A DNA stretch of 64,000 nt, taken from Sva-07 sp963698435. Its GTDB lineage: Bacteria; Actinomycetota; Acidimicrobiia; Acidimicrobiales; Ilumatobacteraceae. Location of the stretch: the NCBI GenBank assembly GCA_963698435.1, contig CAVOQV010000007.1, positions 62,001 through 126,000 on the forward strand. The letters run 5' to 3'. The number at the start of each line of letters is the position of its first letter. The first letter of the stretch is position 1. Below the pieces are notes generated by a model. It had not been told where the DNA came from. It did no database searches and saw only the letters and a program-made list of their open reading frames with translations. Positions 7,427 through 15,957 of the stretch are shown in pieces. A program made the translations under genes and the position numbers.

Positions 7427-8878
7427 TCACGTGGCGTCGAGGGCGGCCGGATCACCGAGCAGGTCGGCGATCGTCTTGCAGAAGGCGGCCGCCGGCGCAC
7501 CATCGAAGGCGCGGTGGTCCCAGGTGAGGCTGAGTGTCAGACGCTTCGTCGTCGACACCTTCGCCTTGCTGCTCTTCTTGCCCTTCTTGTGCTTCGTGGT
7601 CATGACGAGGTCGTCGCGGAGACGACCGACACCGAGGATCGCCGTGTTCGGCGGATTGATCACCGGTGTGAAGCCGTCGACGGAGTACATGCCGAGCGTG
7701 CTGACCGAGAACGTCCCGCCCTCGAGGTCGCCGAGTTCGAGAGATCCTGCCCGTGCTGCTCGGGCCAGCCGCGACGACTCGACGGACAGGTTGTCGAGAT
7801 CGAGCGCTGTGGTGTTGCGAATCACCGGAACGATCAGCCCACCATCCAAGGCCACGGCCATACCGACGTGCGCAGTCGGGAGCAGGGCCACGCCGTCGTC
7901 GGTGATCTGGGAGTTGACGAGTGGATGTTCGCCGAGCGCTCGTGCCGCAGCAGCGATCACGTAGTCGGTGTAGCTCGGTGCCGATCCCGACTGCTTGCGT
8001 CGTTCTCGGTCGGCGACCACCGCATCGAGGTCGGCGTCCATGAACAACGTCAGCTGGGCCATCTGACGAAGCGATTCGTGCATCCGCTTCGCGATCGTGC
8101 CGCGCATGCCGCTGAGGCGGATGGTGTCGGTCGGTTCCTGCAACGCCGGCAGCAGGGCCCCGGTCGGTTCGGGCGGTGCGGCGGGTGCACTACCGCTGAT
8201 CAGGCTGCGTACGTGGTGCGCAACAGAGTCCTTGGTGACGCGTTGCTCGATCGGATCGATCGGAACTCGAGCCAGATCGACACCGAGCAGGTCGGCGAGA
8301 CTGCGCGCGGCCACGGTGGCAGGCACCGAGGCGCCGGCAGCAACCGCCGCCGGCTGCACCGGCTGCGGGCTCGCCGGGGGTGCCAGAGCCGGGGCCGCGT
8401 TGGCGGGCAGATCGTCGAGGTCGGCAGCGACGATGCGTCCACCGGGGCCGGTGCCGCGAACCGTCCGCAGGTCGATGTTGCGCTCGGCCGCAAGCCGCTT
8501 GGTGAGCGGTGATGCGACCAGGCGTCCGGTGTGGACCACCGGGGGAGCGGCTGGTGCAGCGGCAGGGGCTGTCGACGGTGGTGCTGCGGTCGCCGCGGCC
8601 GAGGCCGCCGCGGCGGGGGCTGCCGATGCCGGAGCGTCTTCGCCCTCGTCCAGGAACCAACCGATGCGGTCGCCGCAGGCGAAGGTCTCGCCGACCTGTC
8701 CGACTCGATGCAGCCGTCCGGTCGCGGCCGCTTCGACGTCGGTCTCCGTCTTGTCGGTCTCGATCCGCAACAGTGGCTCGCCCGCCGAGATCGTTGCTCC
8801 GTCGTCGGCGAACCATTCGGTGATGGTGCCTTCCTCCATCGTCAGGCCGAGCTTCGGCATCAGGAATTCAGTCGCCAT
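7427..8878 (-). CDS. acoC: Dihydrolipoamide acyltransferase (E2) of a 2-oxoacid/acetoin-type dehydrogenase complex
   Basis: 483 residues. There is one N-terminal lipoyl domain with the lipoyl-Lys motif 'ETDKTETDVEA' near residue 42. An Ala/Pro-rich linker follows, then a peripheral-subunit-binding domain ('ASPLTKRLAAERNIDL..RGTGPGGRI'), and a second similar segment near residues 170-200. The catalytic acetyltransferase domain has 'LTLSLTWDHRAFDGAPAAAF', where the His and Asp are the catalytic pair. It overlaps the acoX-like gene by 11 bp. It transfers the acyl or acetyl group formed by E1 to CoA. The symbol rests on the neighbourhood (E1alpha, E1beta, AcoX) rather than on unique E2 features. 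No E3 gene is nearby. Confidence 0.85.
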   Translation of the reverse strand: MATEFLMPKLGLTMEEGTITEWFADDGATISAGEPLLRIETDKTETDVEAAATGRLHRVGQVGETFACGDRIGWFLDEGEDAPASAAPAAAASAAATAAPPSTAPAAAPAAPPVVHTGRLVASPLTKRLAAERNIDLRTVRGTGPGGRIVAADLDDLPANAAPALAPPASPQPVQPAAVAAGASVPATVAARSLADLLGVDLARVPIDPIEQRVTKDSVAHHVRSLISGSAPAAPPEPTGALLPALQEPTDTIRLSGMRGTIAKRMHESLRQMAQLTLFMDADLDAVVADRERRKQSGSAPSYTDYVIAAAARALGEHPLVNSQITDDGVALLPTAHVGMAVALDGGLIVPVIRNTTALDLDNLSVESSRLARAARAGSLELGDLEGGTFSVSTLGMYSVDGFTPVINPPNTAILGVGRLRDDLVMTTKHKKGKKSSKAKVSTTKRLTLSLTWDHRAFDGAPAAAFCKTIADLLGDPAALDAT

Positions 8879-9899
8879 GGGCGTCCTTTCGTCGGGGGGA
8901 CACGTCGAACAGTTGTGATCGGGCGGCGGCGACGAGCGCCGCCTCGACGTCGATCATCCGGGGACCGGACGCCTCGATCGACACCGTGATCGTTGCATCC
9001 TTGCCGACCGGGGTCGTTCGTTCACCGTCGTAGGCCAGCACTCCGCCACCGGGTACCTCGACAGGTTCACCGAAGGCGAGGGCTTCCACCGACTGCACGT
9101 CAACGGTGGTGAAGGTGCCGGGGGCCAAGGGCACGCGAACCTGTCGGCCGCCGGCGCCCAGACGAATCAGAACACCGCCGTCAGCTCGTCGATCGGTCGG
9201 ATGCACCCGCCCGGCGATGCTGGCAATACCGGTGCTGGCGGGCTCGGCGATCGCGGCGACGACCCAGCGGATCGCCATCGGGTCGTTCACCGCACGCGCG
9301 CCGACGAAGGCAGTCTCGATCAGGGCCGCCTCGACGAGCGCGGTCTCGTGATGGACGGTGTCGCGTGCGGGATCGTCGATGCGCAGCGCCACCCGTTTGG
9401 CTTGATGGCTCACCTCGCTGAGCCCGATGGCGCCGGTCGCGACGAGCGCGGCTGCGACCCCGGCGGTGGTGCCGTCGAGGGCGCTCGGAAACACGTTGTT
9501 GGTACCGGTCGAGATCGCGATCAGAGGTGCGTCGGGCCATCCGGTGGCCACGTCCCGACAGGTCCCGTCACCGCCGAGCGCCACGATCGCACCGGCCTGT
9601 TCCTTCCACATCGATCGCGTGGCGGCGATCGTGTCGAGATGCGATCCGGTCAACGGGCTCTCGACGAACTCGAGCGGCCCGTCGATGCCCTCGACCGCCC
9701 GCTCCGCGAGCTGGTGGGTGTCCGAGCTGAGCAGCACGCGCTCGGCGCCCTGTTCGAGCGCACCGACGACGGTGCGTCGAACGATGCCGATCTTGACGGC
9801 ATCGGATGTCTGGCCTGCCGCAGAGACCAGCCGACGGATGTCCTTGCCGGCATGGGGATTGATGATGACGCCGACCGTCGACACGTCAGCGTGGGTCAT
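8868..9899 (-). CDS. acoX: ATP-NAD kinase-like AcoX protein
   Basis: 343 residues. 'VGVIINPHAGKD' at the N-terminus and 'GAIVALGGDGTCRDVA' near residue 112 are the NAD-kinase/diacylglycerol-kinase signature (GGDGT). 'ISTGTNNVFP' matches the second conserved block. Proteins of this type lie next to acetoin dehydrogenase genes as acoX in other bacteria; their exact biochemical role is not settled. Here the gene sits between E1beta and E2, with 3 bp before it and an 11-bp overlap after it, so it is clearly part of the operon. Confidence 0.8.
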   Translation of the reverse strand: MTHADVSTVGVIINPHAGKDIRRLVSAAGQTSDAVKIGIVRRTVVGALEQGAERVLLSSDTHQLAERAVEGIDGPLEFVESPLTGSHLDTIAATRSMWKEQAGAIVALGGDGTCRDVATGWPDAPLIAISTGTNNVFPSALDGTTAGVAAALVATGAIGLSEVSHQAKRVALRIDDPARDTVHHETALVEAALIETAFVGARAVNDPMAIRWVVAAIAEPASTGIASIAGRVHPTDRRADGGVLIRLGAGGRQVRVPLAPGTFTTVDVQSVEALAFGEPVEVPGGGVLAYDGERTTPVGKDATITVSIEASGPRMIDVEAALVAAARSQLFDVSPRRKDAHGD

Positions 9900-9902
9900 G
9901 GT

Positions 9903-10892
9903 TCAGATCCCGGGGCGGGCAACGGCGGCGCGGATACCGGCCTGGATGTCGTCGACCGAGGGGAGGTAGTGCGCCTCGAGCACCGGGGAGAACGGCACCG
10001 GTGAGAACGGGGCAGCGATGCGGCCGACCGGAGCGTCGAGGTAGTCGAAGGCCTCCTCCTGGATCTGGGCTGCCACCTCGGCCCCGAGACCGCCGAAGCG
10101 CACCGCTTCGTGGACGACCACGGCACGGTTGGTCTTCTTGACCGACTCGATGATGGTGGCGGTGTCGAGCGGCTGCAGCGTGCGGGGGTCGATCACCTCG
10201 ACGTCGATGCCGTCGGCGGCGAGCCGTTCGGCCGCGTCGAGCGCCTCGTTGACCATCCGGCCCCACCCCACGACGGTGACGTCCTTGCCCTCACGCAGGA
10301 TGTTCGCCTTGCCGAGCGGGATCTCGTAGGGCTCCTCGGGAACCTCACCGGACATGCCGAGCAGGCGCTTGTGCTTGATCATGATCGTCGGATTGTTTTC
10401 GCGGATACAGGCCGTCATCAGGCCCTTCATGTCGTACGGATTCGACGGGTGCACGACCTTGAGCCCGGGGATGTGGCAGATCAGCGCTTCGAGTGACTGG
10501 CTGTGCTGCGCCGCTGCGGACAGGCCGCCGCCACCGCCGGTGGTGATCGTGAGCGGGATCGTGGCGGCGCCACCGAACATGTACTTGAGCTTGGCCGCCT
10601 GGTTGACGATCTGGTCGAAGGCGACGCAGATGAAGTCCATGAACATGATGTCGACGATCGGGCGCAGCCCGGTGACGGCTGCGCCGACGCCGAGGCCGAT
10701 GATCGCCTGCTCGCTGATCGGCGTGTCGACCACGCGTCGCTTGCCGAACTCGGCCTGCAGGCCGGCGTACGACTGGAACACGCCACCGAACGCACCGATG
10801 TCCTCGCCGGCGCAGAAGATGTCGTCGTTGACCGCCATCTCCTGGCGCACCGCTTCGTTGAACGCCTGGACGTAACTCAGCTTGCGGCTCAT
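9903..10892 (-). CDS. acoB: E1 beta subunit of a thiamine-dependent 2-oxoacid/acetoin dehydrogenase
   Basis: 329 residues from the ATG at 10892, which overlaps the stop of the E1alpha gene in an ATGA. The N-terminus 'SYVQAFNEAVRQEMAVNDDIFCAGEDIG' and the central 'DTPISEQAIIGLGVGAA' are typical of transketolase-like pyrimidine-binding beta subunits; 'CHIPGLKVVHPSNPYD' and the C-terminal transketolase domain 'VTVVGWGRMVNEALDA' follow. A much longer open frame runs upstream on this strand but is only the unused frame of E1alpha. Together with E1alpha it forms the heterotetrameric decarboxylase. Confidence 0.9.
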   Translation of the reverse strand: MSRKLSYVQAFNEAVRQEMAVNDDIFCAGEDIGAFGGVFQSYAGLQAEFGKRRVVDTPISEQAIIGLGVGAAVTGLRPIVDIMFMDFICVAFDQIVNQAAKLKYMFGGAATIPLTITTGGGGGLSAAAQHSQSLEALICHIPGLKVVHPSNPYDMKGLMTACIRENNPTIMIKHKRLLGMSGEVPEEPYEIPLGKANILREGKDVTVVGWGRMVNEALDAAERLAADGIDVEVIDPRTLQPLDTATIIESVKKTNRAVVVHEAVRFGGLGAEVAAQIQEEAFDYLDAPVGRIAAPFSPVPFSPVLEAHYLPSVDDIQAGIRAAVARPGI

Positions 10893-11881
10893 GCCGTCAC
10901 CTCCGCCGGGGTCATCAGGGTGTACACGTCGGCGAGTACGGCGTCGGGGTCGGGGAGCGGGCTTTCCTCCGCGAACACGATCGCCGTCTCGATGTCGGCG
11001 CGCAACTCGTCCCAGATGGCGTCGAAGTCGGCTCGAGTAGCGGTTCCCGCCTCGATCAGCCGATCCTCGAACGTGAAGATCGGATCGCGTTCCTTCCAGA
11101 CCGCGACCTCGTCGTCGGTGCGGTACTTCAGCCCGAGGTTCTGCACGCCGTGATGGTTGTAGAAGCGGTAGGTCTTCGCCTCGATCAACGACGGTCCCTC
11201 GCCTCGGCGTGCACGCGCCGCGGCTTCGACGGCTGCCTCGTGCACGGCGACGACGTCCATGCCGTCGACGATGACGCCCGGCATGCCGTAGCCGGCGGCG
11301 CGGTCGACGATGTCGGTGATCGCCATCGTGTCCTTGCGGGCGGTGAACTCGCCGTACTCGTTGTTCTCGCAGATGAACAGCACAGGAAGCTTCAACGCGC
11401 ACGCCATGTTCGCCGCTTCGTGGAAGGCGCCGATGTTGGTCGAGCCGTCGCCGAAGAACGCCGCGGACACATTGCCGTTGTCGGAGTACTTGTTGGCGAA
11501 CCCGGCGCCGACGGCGATCGGAGCGCCGGCGCCGACGATGCCGTTCGCGCCGAGCATTCCCACATCGAGATTGGAGATGTGCATCGAGCCGCCGCGCCCC
11601 TTGCAGTAACCGGTGGCCTTGCCCATCAGCTCGGCCATCATCTCGTTGAACTGGCCGCCCTTGGCGACCAGGTGCCCGTGGCCGCGGTGCGTCGAGGTGA
11701 TCTGGTCGTCGTCGCTCAACGTGGCGCACACTCCCGAGGCGACCGCTTCCTGGCCGACGTAGAGGTGGAGGAACCCCGGCAGCTTGGCGGCTTCGGCGAG
11801 TCGGCCCGCCGCTTCTTCGAAGAGTCGGATCCGCACCATGCGGCGGTGCAGGTCCATCTGCACGTCGGTCGAGAGTTCCAT
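10889..11881 (-). CDS. acoA: E1 alpha subunit of a thiamine-dependent 2-oxoacid/acetoin dehydrogenase
   Basis: 330 residues. The TPP-binding motif is 'GDGSTNIGAFHEAANMA', which begins with GDG and has the expected Asn-containing stretch; 'HRGHGHLVAKG' and 'GKGRGGSMH'-like segments (here 'CKGRGGSMHISN') are the alpha-subunit hallmarks. The context with an AcoX-like kinase points to an acetoin-dehydrogenase-type complex, but branched-chain or other 2-oxoacids remain possible. The thiolase/DUF35 pair directly upstream in the same run suggests that the complex handles a product of C-C cleavage. Confidence 0.9.
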   Translation of the reverse strand: MELSTDVQMDLHRRMVRIRLFEEAAGRLAEAAKLPGFLHLYVGQEAVASGVCATLSDDDQITSTHRGHGHLVAKGGQFNEMMAELMGKATGYCKGRGGSMHISNLDVGMLGANGIVGAGAPIAVGAGFANKYSDNGNVSAAFFGDGSTNIGAFHEAANMACALKLPVLFICENNEYGEFTARKDTMAITDIVDRAAGYGMPGVIVDGMDVVAVHEAAVEAAARARRGEGPSLIEAKTYRFYNHHGVQNLGLKYRTDDEVAVWKERDPIFTFEDRLIEAGTATRADFDAIWDELRADIETAIVFAEESPLPDPDAVLADVYTLMTPAEVTA

Positions 11882-11931
11882 CGGTGTCCTGTCTGTCGGG
11901 TCGTTCGGATCGGAATCGGGTGGCGCAGCGG

Positions 11932-13071
11932 TCAGCGGCTGAGGATGGTGACGCCCGAGATGCCGGGCGCGCCGTACACGTGGGTGTAGGCGACCATGGG
12001 CTCGTTGGGAACCTGGCGCTCACCGGCGTCGCCGCGCAGCTGGAGCACGTTCTCGTACACCTGGCGGAGTCCCGACGCGCCGATCGGCTCTCCGTTGGCG
12101 AGACAGCCGCCGTCGGTGTTGACGGGCAGGCGGCCATTGATCTCGGTTTCGCCGTTGGCGAGCATGTGTTCCTGCTCGCCGTGCTCGCAGAAGCCGTTCT
12201 CGGCCATGTGCATGATCTCCGCGCCCGCCTCGGTGTCCTGAAGCTGGGCGACATCGACGTCCTCGGGGCCGATGCCGGCCATCTCGAACGCCGCTTTCGA
12301 CGCGGCAGTCGTCGGACCCGGATCGTGCTCGATCGAGATCGACGGGGCGAGGACCTCGAACGAACCGAACTTGCGGGTGCGCACGGCGGCCGCCTTCAGG
12401 TAGATCGGGCGGTCGGTGTACTCCTTGGCCTTCTCGGCGCGGCACACGATCATCGCAACGCCACCTTCGCCGGGCGAGCAGAACATGTACTGCGTGAGCG
12501 GGTACGAGAGCATCAACGAGTCGAGCACTTCCTGTTCGCTCAGCGGCTTGCGGCGCCAGGCCATCGGGTTGAGCGAACCGTTGCGGAACGCCTTCGACGC
12601 CACGCGTGCGAGGGACTGCTGGGTGATCCCGTAGTCATGCATGTAGCGGGTGATCTTCATGCCGAAGAACTGCGTGGTGAGCGCGAGGCCCGAGCCGCCG
12701 TACCAGTCCTTGCCGCGAGGACCCCGGATGCGGAACGCGCCCGGCTCGTGCTTGTCGAAGCCGATCGCGATGCCGACGTCGGCGGCGCCCGATTCGATCG
12801 TGTTGACCGCCTGAGCGAGCGCGGTGCCGCCGGTGGCGCAGCCGTTGACGACGTTGGTGAACGGCAGCCCGGTCAGCCCGATCCGGCTGACCATCGTGTC
12901 GGCCGCACCACCGTCCATCGAGCCGCCGACCGCGAACTGCATGTCGGACCACTGGCGTCCGCAGTCAGCCAGGGCGCGGCGTACGGCGACAACTCCCTGA
13001 TCCATGCCCGAGATGCCGTCGTTGCGGCCGAACTCGTGCATTCCGATACCGACGATGGCGACGTTGCTCAT
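11932..13071 (-). CDS. Thiolase-fold acyltransferase or retro-aldolase (lipid-transfer-protein type)
   Basis: 379 residues from the ATG at 13071 (MSNVAIVGIG), overlapping the DUF35 gene stop by an ATGA. The nucleophile region 'VVNGCATGGTALAQ' holds the candidate catalytic Cys. The usual second thiolase motif is altered: where a GHP.GA(S/T)G motif is expected the protein has 'NGEPIGASG', Glu in place of His. Non-canonical thiolases paired with DUF35 proteins include steroid side-chain enzymes (Ltp2 with its DUF35 partner acts as a retro-aldolase). The immediate DUF35 neighbour therefore makes either thiolysis or aldol cleavage of a CoA ester plausible. Substrate unknown. Confidence 0.85.
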   Translation of the reverse strand: MSNVAIVGIGMHEFGRNDGISGMDQGVVAVRRALADCGRQWSDMQFAVGGSMDGGAADTMVSRIGLTGLPFTNVVNGCATGGTALAQAVNTIESGAADVGIAIGFDKHEPGAFRIRGPRGKDWYGGSGLALTTQFFGMKITRYMHDYGITQQSLARVASKAFRNGSLNPMAWRRKPLSEQEVLDSLMLSYPLTQYMFCSPGEGGVAMIVCRAEKAKEYTDRPIYLKAAAVRTRKFGSFEVLAPSISIEHDPGPTTAASKAAFEMAGIGPEDVDVAQLQDTEAGAEIMHMAENGFCEHGEQEHMLANGETEINGRLPVNTDGGCLANGEPIGASGLRQVYENVLQLRGDAGERQVPNEPMVAYTHVYGAPGISGVTILSR

Positions 13072-13520
13072 GAGGATGCTCCTTCGGAGTTCGCGGGCTG
13101 CTTGGGGGCGAATGCGTAGGTGACGACCTGGTTCCCGTCGTCGTCGATGCAGAGCGGGTCGATCACGAGCTCCATCTCCATGCCGATGGTCAGCTTCTCG
13201 GGATCGGATTCGGTGAGCCGGGCCTCGACACGGAGTTGCCCGGGAAGTTCGACGTAGCCGACGCCGTACGGAACGAAGTCGTCGCCGGTTGGTCCGAGAT
13301 AGGGCGGTGCCTTGGGCGGGAAGGCCTGGACCGTCCAGGTCCACAACGTTCCGGTCGTGGAGAGCTCGACGTCCTCCTGCTCGTCGAACATGCACTTCGG
13401 GCAGCCGCTCTGGCGGGGGAACATGTGGTTGCCGCAGTTCGTGCATCGACTGCCGAGCAGTCTGGGCTGTCCGTCCTCGATGGAGAAGATGCCGTCGGCG
13501 ACGGCGACAGTGGTGGTCAT
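13068..13520 (-). CDS. DUF35 OB-fold / zinc-ribbon partner protein
   Basis: 150 residues. The N-terminal rubredoxin-like zinc ribbon is 'CTNCG...CPKC' (four Cys in two CxxC pairs), followed by the OB-fold domain with 'GTLWTWTVQAFPP' and 'PYGVGYVELP'. DUF35 proteins normally form a complex with the thiolase-like protein encoded next to them, which here starts within its stop codon. The start at 13520 is the ATG of MTTTVAVADG. The 100 bp upstream separate it from tetR. Confidence 0.85.
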   Translation of the reverse strand: MTTTVAVADGIFSIEDGQPRLLGSRCTNCGNHMFPRQSGCPKCMFDEQEDVELSTTGTLWTWTVQAFPPKAPPYLGPTGDDFVPYGVGYVELPGQLRVEARLTESDPEKLTIGMEMELVIDPLCIDDDGNQVVTYAFAPKQPANSEGASS

Positions 13521-13620
13521 GGAGCTCCCCTCGACTCGGTGCGCTCGACGGTGACAGCCATTCGGGGGGCCGACAGGGTCGCTGAGACACACCTGCTTAA
13601 TGATCGTTCGGAAAGGGAGA

Positions 13621-14217
13621 TTAGCAGTCGGCCTTCCGAGGCGACGCAGCGAACCAACCGTCGATGAGGACATCGACCTGCTCGCCGATCTCGGCCTCGG
13701 TGACGCCGAGACCGCTGACCTGATCGGTGTGCGACAGCCCGAGCAGGAGCAGGTAGTACATGTTGACCTGGGCCGGAGAGAGCCCGGCCACGCGGGCCAG
13801 CCGAGTTGCGTTGTCGTGCTGCCACGCTGCGAGGAGTTCGGCGACCTCGGGCTGGCGGATCGCCGCGCCGTGCAGCTCGGCGACGAGTACCCGCGTGCGA
13901 GCGAAGTCGGGCCGCAGCCAGCGACGTGCGATCTCGCGGATGCCCGCTTCGCCGGCGAGGCGAGTGGTGCTGATCGCGTCGAGCTCTCGCTTGCTCGCTT
14001 CGACGAGCAACGCCGCCTTGCCGCTGAAGTGGCCGTACACCGCCGGCGTCGACACCTCCGCACGTCGAGCGATGTCGGCGAGCGTGGCACTCTCGTAGCC
14101 GCACTCGACGCACGCGTCGACGGCCGCCCGAAGGAGTCGGTCTCGCGTGGGCATGCCATCGGCGTCGACCTTCGGCGGCCTTCCGATACGACCACGGGAG
14201 CGGTCGTGTTCGGTCAT
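13621..14217 (-). CDS. TetR-family transcriptional regulator
   Basis: 198 residues. The N-terminal helix-turn-helix is in 'TRDRLLRAAVDACVECGYES' and 'TLADIARRAEVSTPAVYGHF', the typical TetR recognition helix ending in Y-x-H/Y-F. The C-terminal ligand domain is not diagnostic. It lies on the same strand as, and directly before, the DUF35/thiolase/E1/E2 run. It most likely controls that run or the divergent promoter at 15791-15957. Confidence 0.85.
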   Translation of the reverse strand: MTEHDRSRGRIGRPPKVDADGMPTRDRLLRAAVDACVECGYESATLADIARRAEVSTPAVYGHFSGKAALLVEASKRELDAISTTRLAGEAGIREIARRWLRPDFARTRVLVAELHGAAIRQPEVAELLAAWQHDNATRLARVAGLSPAQVNMYYLLLLGLSHTDQVSGLGVTEAEIGEQVDVLIDGWFAASPRKADC

Positions 14218-14273
14218 GCGCCGACCCTAGCGACTCGGCGCGTTGCGCCGGCGTCTGGCACCGGCGCGACCGG

Positions 14274-15026
14274 TCAGGCGGTCTCGCCGCGGGCCCAGCG
14301 GAGCGAACGGCGCAGCAGCTCGTAGTAGGCCGGGTGCTCCCACGAACCCCGTTCGATGGTGGGGTAGTAGTCGACCACCGGGACCATGTCGTAGTGGCCC
14401 CGACAATGTCCGAGCGTGTTGTAGAGCACGGCGCCGTCGCCCAATTCGCGCAGGTACATCACCAGGTGGTGATCGGGCCCCTCGGTCCAGTCGTGTTCGA
14501 CGAAGCCACGAGCGTCCCCCGACCACGTGGTCTCGAGCAGCGGGATCAGCGCGTCACGGTCGGCGTGCTCGGAGAGGTACAGCTCGTCGTCGGTCTCGAA
14601 CGGCTCGATCCCGTCGACGAGCCAGTGGCCGTCGGTCGCCAACTCGACCAGGTACGGCATGATCGGTGGGTGGGCCACGAACTGCGAGCCGAGCGTGTCG
14701 GCCCACAGGGGGAACACCCGCGGTGAGTCGACGCCGTTCGGGGTGCCGACGTCGAGCGCCGAGTTCGTGCCGTGCAGCGCCACCCACCGTCCACCGCCTT
14801 CGACCCAGCTGCGAACGCGCTGCTGGGCGTCGATGCTCGGACGAACGTTGCAGGTGTAGCTCACCAGGATCGAACTCGCGGTGATGCCGTCGGTGTCCTC
14901 GTAGTCGGGTTGCACGCGGACGCGGAACTCCTCGTGCTCGCCGAGCAGTTGGAGCAGCTCGCGCCGCGTGAAGTCGATGTCGTGGTACATGCCCCCAGCG
15001 ACGAGGGTGACGTCGATTCGGCCCAT
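14274..15026 (-). CDS. ThuA-like (trehalose-utilisation fold) protein
   Basis: 250 residues from the ATG at 15026, eight bases after the SDR stop. 'VTLVAGGMYHDIDFTR' at the N-terminus, 'WVEGGGRWVALHGTNSAL' in the middle and 'GAVLYNTLGHCRGHYD' near the C-terminus correspond to the class-I glutamine-amidotransferase-like ThuA domain. ThuA homologues act in sugar or sugar-derivative catabolism, often by unproved reactions. Here the neighbours are an SDR and a TetR gene, so the substrate need not be a sugar. Confidence 0.75.
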   Translation of the reverse strand: MGRIDVTLVAGGMYHDIDFTRRELLQLLGEHEEFRVRVQPDYEDTDGITASSILVSYTCNVRPSIDAQQRVRSWVEGGGRWVALHGTNSALDVGTPNGVDSPRVFPLWADTLGSQFVAHPPIMPYLVELATDGHWLVDGIEPFETDDELYLSEHADRDALIPLLETTWSGDARGFVEHDWTEGPDHHLVMYLRELGDGAVLYNTLGHCRGHYDMVPVVDYYPTIERGSWEHPAYYELLRRSLRWARGETA

Positions 15027-15034
15027 GGCGGCGA

Positions 15035-15790
15035 TCAGTAGTCGACGCGCTTGAGGAAGCCGCCGTCGACGGTGACGTTGACACCGTTGACGTGCTTGGC
15101 CCGCTCGCTGGCGAGGAACGTGACGACGTCGGCGACGTCCTGGGCGGTGCCGAGTTCTCCGCCGGGATGGTTCTTCTGGGTCGCCTCGAAGAACGGTGCC
15201 ATGTTGTCCTTGATCATGTTCCAGTCGCCGCCCTCGATGAAGATCGGGCCCGGCGAGACGACGTTGCATCGGATGCCCCTGGCGCCCAGCACCTGGGCTT
15301 GTCCGAGCGTCCAGTTGGTCACTGCGGCCTTGAAGGCGCTGTAGCTGCCCGATCCCGACGCGAAGTGCTCGGCGACGGCGGTGGTGCCGATGCTGATCAC
15401 CGAGCCGCCGCCGTCGGCGAGTGCATCGGTGGCTGCGCCCACGCCGAGCACCAGCGACATCAGGTCGATGTGGAAGTTGTTGATCCAGGCGTCGGTGCTG
15501 CGCGCGGGCTTGCCGGAGGTGTTGTGGACGTAGATGTCGATGCCCCCGAGCTGGTCGGCCGACGAGGCAACCCAGGCAGCGAGTGCGTCGCCATCGGCGG
15601 CGTCGACCGCAGCGCCGACGACGGTGCCGAGCGACGACATCTCCGCAACCGCGGCGTCGACGCCCTCGGCGTTGCGAGCGCAGATCGCGACCGACGCGCC
15701 CTCGGCCAGGAGCGTTTCCGCGATGGCGCGTCCGATGCCCTTGGTGGCTCCGGTGACGAGTGCCTTCTTGCCGCTGAGTCCGAGGTCCAT
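15035..15790 (-). CDS. Short-chain dehydrogenase/reductase (SDR)
   Basis: 251 residues. The cofactor motif is 'VTGATKGIGRAIAETL' (TGxxxGIG) near residue 12, and the active site is 'YSAFK' (YxxxK) with upstream Ser in 'ISIGTTAV'. The C-terminal 'NGVNVTVDGGFLKRV' is the standard end of classical SDRs. It is the first gene of the minus-strand run and is divergent from 15958. It probably oxidises a hydroxyl group of the pathway intermediate using NAD(P). Confidence 0.85.
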   Translation of the reverse strand: MDLGLSGKKALVTGATKGIGRAIAETLLAEGASVAICARNAEGVDAAVAEMSSLGTVVGAAVDAADGDALAAWVASSADQLGGIDIYVHNTSGKPARSTDAWINNFHIDLMSLVLGVGAATDALADGGGSVISIGTTAVAEHFASGSGSYSAFKAAVTNWTLGQAQVLGARGIRCNVVSPGPIFIEGGDWNMIKDNMAPFFEATQKNHPGGELGTAQDVADVVTFLASERAKHVNGVNVTVDGGFLKRVDY

Positions 15791-15869
15791 GGTTGTCTCC
15801 TGTGTGATGCTCGATGTGCGCCGGACCGGTGTCGGTCCAGCGAGACCGAAGCTAATTCACCGGGTGACC

Positions 15870-15892
15870 GGTTTCGTCAGCCGGACGAAACC
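15870..15892. promoter_or_regulatory. Perfect inverted repeat in a divergent promoter
   Basis: GGTTTCGTC (15870-15878) and GACGAAACC (15884-15892) form a 9-bp perfect dyad with a 5-bp centre, in the 167-bp gap (15791-15957) between the divergent SDR and SnoaL genes. The odd 11-bp palindrome TCACCGGGTGA begins about ten bases before it. The size fits a TetR-type operator; TetR genes at 13621 and 17848 flank this promoter on either side. Assignment to either is an inference. Confidence 0.5.
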
Positions 15893-15957
15893 CGCCCGCT
15901 CCGCCCGCCGGCCGCCCCGTATCGTTCGTGCTGGACGCAGCGTTCTACGGTGCGGCG

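Noticed and set aside
9903..12254. One 783-codon minus-strand frame covering E1beta and part of E1alpha and thiolase
   Set aside because: Only the E1beta part (9903-10892) is coding; upstream of it the frame is Arg/His-rich shadow of genes in other frames.
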